From: G965197715 sp965247615
GTDB lineage: Bacteria > Chloroflexota > Dehalococcoidia > Lucifugimonadales > UBA1127
Direction: 5' to 3'
Length of the DNA: 64,000 bases
Assembly: GCA_965247615.1 (NCBI GenBank)
Contig: OZ252022.1
Location: forward strand, 372,001-436,000
Shown one piece after another: positions 17,312 to 26,500 of this stretch. How positions within the stretch are numbered: the first letter of the stretch is position 1; every line of letters begins with the position of its first letter. The notes beneath the pieces are model-generated. The model was not told where the DNA came from. It ran no database searches and saw nothing but the letters and a program-made list of their open reading frames with translations. Position numbers and translations under genes: made by a program.

Positions 17312-19216
17312 CTAAGCGGCCACGGCGGATGAGTCCGCAGGCAGGACCATCATGAACTCTGCGTATTCACCGTGTATCGAATCAACCGACAGGCCGCCTC
17401 CGGCTCTCCGGGCAACGTCGGCGGCAACTGTCAGACCCAGCCCCGCCCCCAACACCCCTTCCCGTGTCGAAAAGAACGGATTGAATATGTGCCCCACGAC
17501 ATCGTCCGCGATCCCCGTCCCGTTGTCCCGGACCAGGACCTCCACAATGTCATCAACCCGATGGGTCGACACGGCCAGCCGCGGTCCATAGCCATCGCCC
17601 TCGGAGTTCCGCCTCAGCCGCATGGCGTAGCACGCATTCAACACCAGGTTCTTCACTGCCTCTCCAAAGTCGTTCGTCACCAGCGGCACCGACCCCACCG
17701 ACTCGTCCAGGTCGAAGACCGGCTGCACGGTAAAGTCTCCCCACTCCGTCTCAAAGGTGCTGCACGCCGCCTGCGCCGCCACCCGCAGCACAGCGTTGAG
17801 GTCCGCAGGGACCGGCTCTCCACCAACCACTCCCAAACCCCGCATCCGCTCCACGATGGACCACACCCGGCCGCCGTTGGAACGCACCCGGTCCAGACTG
17901 CTCCGGAGCTCCGACCCCACCTCGTCCAGCTGCGCGGTGTCAGTCTCGCTCATCACGCCCCGGTAACCCTCCAGTATCTCAGTCATCTCACCGTACAGGT
18001 CCAGGGAACCTTCCGAGAAGTTCTTGATAAAGTTCAGTGGATTGCTGATCTCGTGAGCCACGCCCGACACGAGCTCGCCCAGGGCCGCCAACTTCTCCTG
18101 GGCCACCAGCTGGCCCTGCATCCGCGTCAGCTCAGCATTGGCCTCCCGCAGCTCGCCGTAGAGCTGCTCCACAAGGTTCAGCCGCTGTACCTCCAATGCC
18201 TGCTGCCGGAACACCTCCAGCGCGTGGGCCAGCTCCCCGATCTCGTCTCGGCCCACCTCGGGCACGGGCATCGCCAGGTCGCCGCCGGCCATCTGACGCA
18301 TCCGCACAGACAGCCGGGAGAGGCGCCGTACCAAGCCATTCCCGACCCACAGCCAGGAAGCCAGAGTAGCCGCAACCACGCTGGCAACGCTGATGGCAAC
18401 CAGCAGGACCCGCCCCTGGTCAAAGCTCCCCACCGTGGACTCCAGCGCCGCCGCCGACTCCCGACCGGCGCCGTCCACCAACCGCGACACGGTGTTCTCG
18501 AGCCCCACACTCGAATCATTCAGGTCCACGGCCAACTCGGCGATCCTGGCCTGCAACGCCAACTGCTGGCCCCGGACTGCAAACACACCCCGGTCACCGC
18601 CCCCCAACCCCCTCAACGTTGATTCCCCACCGGCCGAGGACAGCGTGACGAACTCATCCCACAGTCCGTCCAACGCCGGCTGGTCGTGGGCCGACAACGC
18701 TCGGTACAGCACGACCAACGCTGGACCGCTCCCGCCGGCGTCAGCCGAAACCTCTTGCAGTCGCGACCGCAGGTCAACCGCTGCCGCATTGGCTTCGGAC
18801 AAGGCGCGCCGACTCAGGGCGATGTCATCAATGAACCCCGCCAGGTCATGGGCGACACCCTGGACCTCCTGCGCATCCGCGGCCAGCACCTGCACGCCGC
18901 TGACCTCACCCAAAGCGCTTTCCAGTCGTTCCAGGGACTCGGCAACGGAGTCCGTCTGGGTGGCCTCGAAGCCTGATTCAGGTCCGACCAGCAATCCCAG
19001 TCCCAAAGCCCGTAGGCGCTCTGCCTCACGAGCAGCAGCCCAGGACGCCTCCAGCACCGGAACAGACTCCGACCGGACCTGGTAGTTCAGGTCCCCGCTT
19101 CGCTCAAAGTAGTACACCCCCACCGCGCTGGAAACCAGAGTCAAGAACACCGCGAATCCGAGGGCCATGTACAGTCGCGCACCGATACGGTGCCACCTGT
19201 TAACGAGAAAACGCAT
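17312..19216 (-). CDS. orphan sensor histidine kinase with HAMP domain
   Basis: 634 residues. TM1 (YMALGFAVFLTLVSSAVGVYY) lies near the N-terminus, then a ~250-residue mostly helical extracytoplasmic sensor, then TM2 (VLLVAISVASVVAATLASWLW). A HAMP domain follows (RRLSRLSVRMRQMAGGDLAM) and a short coiled coil. The kinase core has H-box GVAHEISNPLNFIKNF, N-box EAVKNLVLNACYAM, G1 DNGTGIADD and G2 GAGLGLTVAADV, so all catalytic boxes are intact. No response regulator gene is adjacent; the signal and partner are unknown. ATG 19216 has AGGAG upstream. It converges on the surface-protein gene (23-nt gap). Confidence 0.88.
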   Translation of the reverse strand: MRFLVNRWHRIGARLYMALGFAVFLTLVSSAVGVYYFERSGDLNYQVRSESVPVLEASWAAAREAERLRALGLGLLVGPESGFEATQTDSVAESLERLESALGEVSGVQVLAADAQEVQGVAHDLAGFIDDIALSRRALSEANAAAVDLRSRLQEVSADAGGSGPALVVLYRALSAHDQPALDGLWDEFVTLSSAGGESTLRGLGGGDRGVFAVRGQQLALQARIAELAVDLNDSSVGLENTVSRLVDGAGRESAAALESTVGSFDQGRVLLVAISVASVVAATLASWLWVGNGLVRRLSRLSVRMRQMAGGDLAMPVPEVGRDEIGELAHALEVFRQQALEVQRLNLVEQLYGELREANAELTRMQGQLVAQEKLAALGELVSGVAHEISNPLNFIKNFSEGSLDLYGEMTEILEGYRGVMSETDTAQLDEVGSELRSSLDRVRSNGGRVWSIVERMRGLGVVGGEPVPADLNAVLRVAAQAACSTFETEWGDFTVQPVFDLDESVGSVPLVTNDFGEAVKNLVLNACYAMRLRRNSEGDGYGPRLAVSTHRVDDIVEVLVRDNGTGIADDVVGHIFNPFFSTREGVLGAGLGLTVAADVARRAGGGLSVDSIHGEYAEFMMVLPADSSAVAA

Positions 19217-19289
19217 ACGAGAAACAGCTCCTGAGAGGTTCGGGGGCGCCGCAACAATGGCAGGCTGCGGGTGGTCGATTCTGTACGGT

Positions 19290-19317
19290 AGAGTATCACA
19301 CCAGGATTTGCTCACAA
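19290..19317 (-). promoter_or_regulatory. weak promoter candidate for the histidine kinase
   Basis: On the minus strand TTGTGA (19317-19312) and TACTCT (19295-19290) are 16 bases apart, about 75 nt before the kinase start. It is a moderate match only. Confidence 0.3.
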
Positions 19318-19480
19318 CAGAGGCCGTTCGGGTTGGTGCCGCGGTGTGAGGGCGGGGCGCGCCCGCGCTCGCTGCCACGGCGCGGCGCATTCGCGACCCA
19401 TCGCCAGCCTTGACCCTGCTCTCGCCACGGGAACGGCGTCGGAGTCTGTCCGGCGCCGGTCAATGCAACGGCGCGCATCG

Positions 19481-21421
19481 TCACCGGTAGAGCGTGACCA
19501 CTACGGCGAAGTGGTCTGAGGCCAGGCTGTGGGGGATAAGGAAGTCGCGGACCTTCAAGTCGGGACTGGCCCAAACGTAATCGATGCGTTCCGTAGGAGC
19601 GTCTGCGGGAGAGGTAAGGCCATCCCCGCTTGTTCCGGAAGCGACGAAGGTGTCGTTGAGGCCGGCACTCGTGATCAGCAGCATCTCCGGGTCGCCGGGA
19701 AGGGCGTTGAGGTCACCCAACAGGACTGTGGTCCGGTCGCTGTCGACAGCCTCCAGTACCGCCTGCGCCTGCGGGACCCTAATCGCTGAGTCGCCGTCGC
19801 CGGCGTGGAAGTGGGTAGCTACGACGACGAGAGTCTCGCCGCCACCCACGTCGACCTCCGCCGTCAGGAACGCCCGGTCAAAGAGGAGCGCGCCGTTGTT
19901 GGGCATCTCGTGGTTCCGGAACTCAGTGATCGGGAACCGGCTGAGGACCGCGTTGCCCCACGCCGAATCGGCTGCCGGACCCCACACGTAGTCCATTTCG
20001 AGACGTTGTGAGAGCCAAACGAGCATATCGGCGGAACCGTTGATGACCCATCCTCTTGATACCTCTTGCAGCGCGATGATGTCCGGGTCCTGGTCCTCTA
20101 TGATCCTGGCCAGGCTCTCCATTCCGTGGCGTCCGTGGACGTCGAACCCCTGATGGAGGTTGTAGGTCATGACCCGAACTGGAAATCCGGCGCCCACAGC
20201 CGGCTCCACGTCCTTCCACATCGCCAGATGGACCAATGGGAGTAGGAGCAGGAGTAGCGCGGGAATGACGGCGGCCCTGGTCATCGGCACTCCAACGGTG
20301 CGGCGCGCCAAGCCGGCCCAAAGAGCCGCCAGACCAATCAATAGTGCAGCCAGGGGACGCACGGCCTCTCTTGGCGCCAAGAGGTCGGCATCGTAGCTTG
20401 CGTAGTAGATGAAGACCAAGAGCAGCAGAACCACCATGCCTGCGACCATCGAGGTCGAAAGACCGCGGTCCGGGCGCGCGACCGTGGATGGGCGCGCTGC
20501 CCTGACGACGGACACCAAGGAGACCGCGATGACGACCTGACCGGCAAGCACCACGAGGGCTGCCACGAAACCCGACTGCTCAACCGCCACCATAGCGGTA
20601 AGCAGCCCCCCGAGGAGCGCCAGTATTGGCCAGGGTAGGTGTCTGTCCCATCTCGTCAGCTCCACCGCGGCCGCAACTCCAACGAGATTGGCAGCAAGAA
20701 TCCATGCGTACACCGCAGGTTGCGGCCAGCCGATGAGCACCGTCTGTTGGGCGACGTTCTGGAACAGCAGGAGCTGCAATGCCAGCGCCGGTCCAAAGGC
20801 CACATAGGGCAAGACGGAGGCAGCGGGCCCTTGTTCCCGCTCTTGGCTCCTATCGGACGCTAGCTGCCACAGAAGGAACCCTTGGGCGGCAACCAGACCG
20901 AATGCGACGATGTATCCCGCGATCCCCTGCACCCACGAGAGCTCGATGGTGCCGAAGACGCCCTTGAAGGCAGTATCGGCGGAAAGGCCCACCAAGAAGG
21001 CGATCACTGCGTGAGCGGCACTGCCGTGGCCCCCTGTCGTCCGGAGCGAACGAAACAGGAGGGGCAGGGACCACAGGAACAGGACCGTGCCGAGGATCGA
21101 GAGGCCGAGGTCCACGGGGAGAGATGAGACGGTCTTCTCGGCCAGCCAGACCAGCGCCAGACTGCCCGCAACAACCGGTAGGGCACGGCGGAACCCGAGG
21201 GCGCGGCGCACGAGGGGCTCCATCAATCCGCTCAGGAAGACGGCCAGGCCCATCAAGCCCACCATAGTTGGGCCTACGTCCTGGATCTGGCTCACGTAGA
21301 CCCCCATTTCGACGAAGAGCAACCGGATGAGCTGCACGCCGAACATCACCGTCAGAGCGCCCAGCAGAAGAGCTGTCACTGACGTCCAGGTAGGTTTGGA
21401 TACCATGCTCAGACGGCTCAA
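19481..21421 (-). CDS. membrane protein with C-terminal endonuclease/exonuclease/phosphatase domain (CWH43-like)
   Basis: About 646 residues. The first ~410 hold a dozen or more hydrophobic helices. The last ~230 are an EEP-family domain: VMTYNLHQGFD, IIALQEVSR, VVATHFHAGDGD, VLLGDLNALPGD and the terminal SDHFAVVV, which supply the metal and phosphate-binding Asn, Glu, His and Asp. This layout parallels eukaryotic CWH43, which remodels GPI lipids, so a phosphodiesterase or lipid-linked role outside the membrane is possible but unproven. A TTG at 21421 follows GGGGGTGA; ATG 21406 (5 residues shorter) is the alternative. Confidence 0.75.
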   Translation of the reverse strand: MSRLSMVSKPTWTSVTALLLGALTVMFGVQLIRLLFVEMGVYVSQIQDVGPTMVGLMGLAVFLSGLMEPLVRRALGFRRALPVVAGSLALVWLAEKTVSSLPVDLGLSILGTVLFLWSLPLLFRSLRTTGGHGSAAHAVIAFLVGLSADTAFKGVFGTIELSWVQGIAGYIVAFGLVAAQGFLLWQLASDRSQEREQGPAASVLPYVAFGPALALQLLLFQNVAQQTVLIGWPQPAVYAWILAANLVGVAAAVELTRWDRHLPWPILALLGGLLTAMVAVEQSGFVAALVVLAGQVVIAVSLVSVVRAARPSTVARPDRGLSTSMVAGMVVLLLLVFIYYASYDADLLAPREAVRPLAALLIGLAALWAGLARRTVGVPMTRAAVIPALLLLLLPLVHLAMWKDVEPAVGAGFPVRVMTYNLHQGFDVHGRHGMESLARIIEDQDPDIIALQEVSRGWVINGSADMLVWLSQRLEMDYVWGPAADSAWGNAVLSRFPITEFRNHEMPNNGALLFDRAFLTAEVDVGGGETLVVVATHFHAGDGDSAIRVPQAQAVLEAVDSDRTTVLLGDLNALPGDPEMLLITSAGLNDTFVASGTSGDGLTSPADAPTERIDYVWASPDLKVRDFLIPHSLASDHFAVVVTLYR

Positions 21422-21450
21422 AGTTCACCCCCACGAGGTTGACAGATACA

Positions 21451-21478
21451 GTAGCGGCGCTCCCGCCGGCGTGGCGCG
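21451..21478 (+). repeat. 28-bp repeat E, copy 1
   Basis: GTAGCGGCGCTCCCGCCG followed by GCGTGGCGC. It matches 23331-23358 at 27 of 28 bases. The two copies, in direct orientation, bracket putP. Confidence 0.85.
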
Positions 21479-21497
21479 ATACGTCCCTGGAGTTGAA

Positions 21498-21636
21498 ACC
21501 TTTGCGTAACTCTCCTTGAAGGGCGAGGTCGTGAATGTGAAGCAGCTCCCGCCAACCTGCGGCCCCTCCCCTGGATTCCCGCTTTCGCGGGAATGACGGC
21601 GGGTGGGTACGGGAATGACGGTTGTGCAAAGGTCTC
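21498..21636 (+). repeat. composite repeat C-B, copy 2
   Basis: Nearly full-length copy of the 7521-7660 element in the same orientation, from ACCTTTGCGTAACTC to GGTCTC. It carries the intact palindrome ATTCCCGC-TTTCGCGGGAAT. Confidence 0.9.
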
Positions 21637-21681
21637 GAGTTGGCCCATGACCCAGCTCTTTGCGCTATGGGAGCGGCGCAA

Positions 21682-23175
21682 TTATCCGCTATCGGAGTTG
21701 ACCCTGTCGAAGAGACTCACGACCTCACTGGACGGCTTTGGCGTCAGGCGGGAAACAGCAACGGCCACCGACATTGCGATCAGAAAGCCCGGCGTGGCAG
21801 GCTGGATGTCCCACATTCCCGAGGGACCACCGTCCAGGTATCCCCACAACGAAGCGACCGCCGTGCCTGCCAGGATGGACGCGGTCGCTCCCCAGAAGTT
21901 GAACCTGCGCCAATACAGGGCCAGGACCGTAACCGGCCCCAACGCTGCGCCCATCCCACCCCATGCGTAGCTGACGAGGTCGAAGATAGACTCCGGGTAG
22001 AGTATGGATACCGCCGCCGCGGTGCTGCCTATGACCACCAACAGCAACCGGCCCAGCCAGACCCTCGCGTTGGCCGTGATGCCATAGGCGACCCTCTTAA
22101 CGAGCGGCATGTCGTCGGTGGCGACAGCGGATGCCAGGAGAAGCTGTGAGTCTGCTGTGCTCATCACGGCCGCGACCACTGCCGTCAGGAGCAGTCCCGT
22201 GACGATGGGATGAAAGAAGACCTCGGACACCACCAGAAAGATGCGCTCGGAGTCGGCTACTTCCGGCAGCATGCCCACTTCGGAGAGAGCAGGACGGGCA
22301 AGGAGCCCGACTGCCAGCGCAAGCGCGTACACGGCCACAAGCCAGACAATGGAGATGTTGCGGCTCTGGACCACCCGGTCTTCTCGTTCCAGCGCCATGA
22401 ATCGCTGCAGTATTCTCTGAGCGCCGAAGGCGCCGAAAGCCCATCCCGCCACCGAGAGGACGAAGGTGAAGGTGATCGGCGTACCGGCGCCGTCGGTAAA
22501 CGGACTCAGGTAGCCGGCGGAGGAGCTTCCTATTCTTGAGAACGGGCTCTCCGTCGAAATGGTCAATGCGCTCGTGATCACCAGAAGGCTGATCAGCATC
22601 AACAGCGCCTGAGCCACGTCCGTCCGGGATACCGCCAAGAACCCGCCAATCAGGGTGTATGAGGCTACGGCGGCGAGTGTTAACAGGACGCCCGTGGTCG
22701 CTCCGATGCCGAAGACCGTTTCCAGCAGCTTGGAGCCGCCTACCAGGCCGGAGCTCACATAGAAGACCACGAAGAATACCGTAACGACTGCCGTGAGCGT
22801 CCTCAAGGTCCCGGTAGCATCCCCAAACCGGACTTCAAAAAACTCCGGAATGGTGAGGACGTTATTCGCTTCGATGGTGTAGCGGCGCAGCCTCTTGGCG
22901 AGGACTGTCCAGCTCAGCCAGATGCCGACCGCGGCGCCAACCGGCACCCACATCTCCACTGCGCCGTTGGTGAACGTCAGAGCAGGGAGGGCGAGCATCG
23001 TCCACGCGCTCGTCGTCGACGACCCGGCGCTTAGAGCCGCTGTAAAGCTGCTCAACCGCCTGCTGCCCAGCACGTAGTCCGACATGTCCCGCATCTTGCG
23101 GGCGCCCCACATGGCTATGCCGATCAACAGGGCAAAGTAGGCGCAGAAGACCAGGACCATCCAGGCACTACCCAT
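21682..23175 (-). CDS. putP: sodium/proline-type symporter (SSS family)
   Basis: 497 residues with about 13 hydrophobic helices. Family motifs are LSAGSSTTSAWTMLALPAL near helix 2, the gating region GGFLAVSRTDVAQALLM, and the segment MSTADSQLLLASAVATDD that holds Na-coordinating residues. Length and start (GSAWMVLVFCAYFALL) agree with PutP. Substrate could also be another small carboxylate. With proVWX nearby, proline or osmolyte uptake is reasonable. The longer frame to 23565 would add 130 unrelated residues and is rejected. Confidence 0.85.
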   Translation of the reverse strand: MGSAWMVLVFCAYFALLIGIAMWGARKMRDMSDYVLGSRRLSSFTAALSAGSSTTSAWTMLALPALTFTNGAVEMWVPVGAAVGIWLSWTVLAKRLRRYTIEANNVLTIPEFFEVRFGDATGTLRTLTAVVTVFFVVFYVSSGLVGGSKLLETVFGIGATTGVLLTLAAVASYTLIGGFLAVSRTDVAQALLMLISLLVITSALTISTESPFSRIGSSSAGYLSPFTDGAGTPITFTFVLSVAGWAFGAFGAQRILQRFMALEREDRVVQSRNISIVWLVAVYALALAVGLLARPALSEVGMLPEVADSERIFLVVSEVFFHPIVTGLLLTAVVAAVMSTADSQLLLASAVATDDMPLVKRVAYGITANARVWLGRLLLVVIGSTAAAVSILYPESIFDLVSYAWGGMGAALGPVTVLALYWRRFNFWGATASILAGTAVASLWGYLDGGPSGMWDIQPATPGFLIAMSVAVAVSRLTPKPSSEVVSLFDRVNSDSG

Positions 23176-23330
23176 TGCATTCCCGATCTCTAGCAAAGGC
23201 GTCCGGCCTCCACGACAGTGCTCGTTCAACCCGTATGCGGCAGTGCAGGCTTGAGCAACCGGCGACGGTCCCTGAAAAGATACTCCTTGGGCGTCTGGCG
23301 GCCAAGGGAATGAGGCAGGCGTCCGGCGGT

Positions 23331-23358
23331 GTAGCGGCGCTCCCGCCGACGTGGCGCA
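23331..23358 (+). repeat. 28-bp repeat E, copy 2
   Basis: GTAGCGGCGCTCCCGCCG followed by ACGTGGCGC; see 21451-21478. The copies lie 1,880 bp apart. Confidence 0.85.
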
Positions 23359-23497
23359 ATGGAGAACTCCTGCACGGTCAGCTCGACGTCTGAAAACGCG
23401 TAGAGCTCCCCGCCATGGTCCGGTGAGCGCTCCACAGAGCCGCTGCGTTTGGGCGAGCGGGACGGGAGGACGAACAGCCGGGCGCCGCCGCTTCAGC

Positions 23498-23528
23498 TTG
23501 ACCGTTCGGGTTCCTGCAATCATACAAT
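23498..23528 (+). promoter_or_regulatory. promoter of the propeller-SBP fusion gene
   Basis: TTGACC and TACAAT with a 19-base spacer, 52 bases before the TTG start. Good -10, slightly long spacer. Confidence 0.45.
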
Positions 23529-23579
23529 GGATACAGGCAATTAATGAGATAGGCCGCATAGCCAAGAAAGAGGCAGCCG

Positions 23580-26500
23580 TTGGGGTTCACATTGCGCGCA
23601 GGGGCGGCATTGGGAGACTTTGTTCGGCGGACGGCTTGGATTGGCCTGGCGAGCCTCCTGGCCGTCTCGATGCTCGTGGCATGCGAGGACGAGCCGGCTG
23701 CCACGGAAACCCCGGTCCCTGTCCCGACTGCCACCGCCGCTGCTCCCACGCCGGTCCCGCCGACACCCACGCCTACGCTGGTCCCGCCGACACCCACGCC
23801 TACGCCGGTCCCGCCGACACCTACGCCCACGCCGTCGCCGGTCCCCACGGCAACGCCGGAGGAGAGCTCCGCCACCGGCGTGCCTGTATTTGATATCGAC
23901 GCCGACACCCGCTGGGTAGATCTGTTCGGCGACTTCACGTCAGGCGAACAGTCATGCATACGCAACGCATTGGGCGAAGGGCCGCTGGGGGCTGCGCTGG
24001 AGCGCCGGGCGTCCCCTGAGGACAGCACGGAGCAGTGGGGAGCGGCGCTCGACAGCTGTCTCACTGAGGGAACAGAACTCGGCCTATCGTTCGCCGTCCT
24101 TATCGGACGAAACGAGCAACTGAGCGAGGAGTCCAAAGACTGCCTGCGAATGTGGCTGGCGGAGCTGGACCCGGCGAACCTCGGAGGCGAATCCCCGCCG
24201 GGAGACGCTCAGGGCGAAGCGCCTCCACCCTTTGGACTCCTTGTCGGCATCCTGGAGTGCGCTCCTGAGCTCGCTTCCCCTGGCGCTCAGGGCCCATTCG
24301 ACCCTTCCGACGCGGGCGAGCCTCCGCGCTGGCGCCACCTCACGGAAGGCTGGGTTGTCAATGCGCCGACCGTGGCCAACGGCGTGGCGTACGTTGGTTC
24401 CGACGACCGCTACGTGTATGCCCTGGATGCGCTGAGCGGCGGTGTGGTGTGGCGCTTTGAAACGGGCGACGTCATAAGGTCGTCTCCAACGGTGAACTCT
24501 GGAGTGGTGTACGTCGGGTCCAACGACAACCACGTGTACGCCCTGGACGCCGGGAGTGGAGCCCTACGCTGGAAGCGCGACACCGGCGCCTGGGTGCAGT
24601 ACTCCCCGGTCGTGAGCGACGGGTTGGTCTACGTCGGGGCAATGGCGGATGGAGGCTACCGGGTCCACGCCCTTGACGCGATGACCGGAGAGGAAGCCTG
24701 GGTTGCCGGAGTCACGTATCCCTCCGGCACCGCGTTCACTGCCGCCGTTGCAGGCGGAAAGCTCTACGCGCGCGGCGACTCCGGCGAGTTCCACACCCTG
24801 GACGCTTCAACCGGGGAGCTGCTCTGGAGCTTTAGCGCCGGGATGGGGGCGGAATCCCCGCCCACAGTCATCGGCGGCGTCGTGTATCTGACGTCGGTAA
24901 ACACCGCCAATGCACTGGACGAGGCGACCGGAGAGCTGGTATGGAGCTACGGAACGGAGCGGTTCCCCGCCAGGGACTTCCCGGCCGTCGTCTCGAAGGG
25001 CGCGTACTACTTCTCGCCGGACGACTTCATCTACTCCCTAGACGTTGCGACTGGCGAACCCCTCTGGTCCTACCAGGCCGACGCGCCCATCAACTCCACG
25101 CCTGTCGCCGCCGACGGCGTGGTATACGCGAGCTCCGAATCCGGCCGGTTCTACGCCCTGGACGCCGCCACCGGCGGACTGGATTGGAGCCAAGAGCCGG
25201 CGGAGTGGGCCTTGCAGTCGCCCACGGTGGTCGACGGCGTGCTGTACGCGGAGTCCAGCGATGGGCTCCTGAGGGCGCTCGACGCGGCCACAGGCGATGA
25301 GGTCTGGCAGTTCAACAAGGGCTACTTTGACGGCATCCCGTCCTACACCGTCGCAGAGGGTGTCCTGTACGTGGGGTCCCTGCACAACGGCGTGTACGCC
25401 TTCACTGCTCCATCAAGGACCACGGATGCGGAGGAGGTCCTGACGCTCCTCTATTGGCAGGCCCCTTCCATCCTGAACCCGCACCTATCGGCCGGCACCA
25501 AGGATACGGAGGCCGGGTCAATCACCCTGGAGCCCCTGGCCAACTACGACCCGGAGGGCAACCTTGTGCCGGCGCTGGCCGCCGAGATCCCAAGCCTGGA
25601 GAATGGCGGGCTCTCCCCGGACCTGACATCGATAACGTGGACGTTGAAGGATGGCCTGAAGTGGTCGGACGGCAGCGACGTGACGGCCGAGGACGTCGCC
25701 TTCACCTGGCGCTACTGCGTGGACGAGGACACGGGCTGCACGAGCGAGAGCTCGTTTGACGGCGTCGCTTCCGTGGAGGCCATCGACCCTCTCACCGTCA
25801 AGATCGCCTTCGACGCTCCCACGCCCTATCCGTACAACGCGTTCGTCGGCGCGGTAACGCCCATCATCAGCGGCGCGCAGTTCGCCGATTGCGTCGGCAC
25901 GGCCGCCACGACCTGCGAGGCGCAAAACACGGCCCCACTGGGCACGGGCCCCTACCGTGTCATCGACTTCAAGCCCAACAAGCAGGCCGTTTACGAGCGC
26001 AACCCCTTCTACCGGGGCGCGGAGCCCTACTTCGACCGGGTCGTCCTCAAGGGCGGCGGCGATGCGATCTCGGCAGCGCGCGCCGTCTTGGAAAGGGGAG
26101 AAGCCGACTACGCGTGGAACCTGCAGGTGGAACCGAAGACGCTTACCGAGATGAAAGCGGCCGGACTGGGCACATTGGTCGTCTCATTCACGAGCCTCGT
26201 GGAACGCATCGTCCTCAACCAGACCAATGTGGACCCCGCCCTGGAGGACGACCGCTCCGAGTACCTGGACGGACAGAACCCTCACCCTTTCCTGACATTC
26301 GAGCCCATTCGGCAAGCCATGTCGATGGCCATCGATCGCAGCCTCATAGCAACGCAGCTCTACGGCTTCGCTGCAAAGCCCACCTGCAATCTGGTCGCGG
26401 GCCCGCCGAACTACGCTTCGACGGCCAACGACGCGTGCCTGTCCCAGGACATTGAAGGCGCCAAGAGGTTGCTGGACGACAACGGCGTCCTCGACACCGA

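Larger units (their letters stand above)
23176..23579. other. 404-base divergent intergenic region
   Basis: It carries repeat E copy 2 (23331-23358) and a promoter for the rightward gene (23498-23528). No gene was seen. The leftward promoter for putP was not recognised. Confidence 0.6.
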
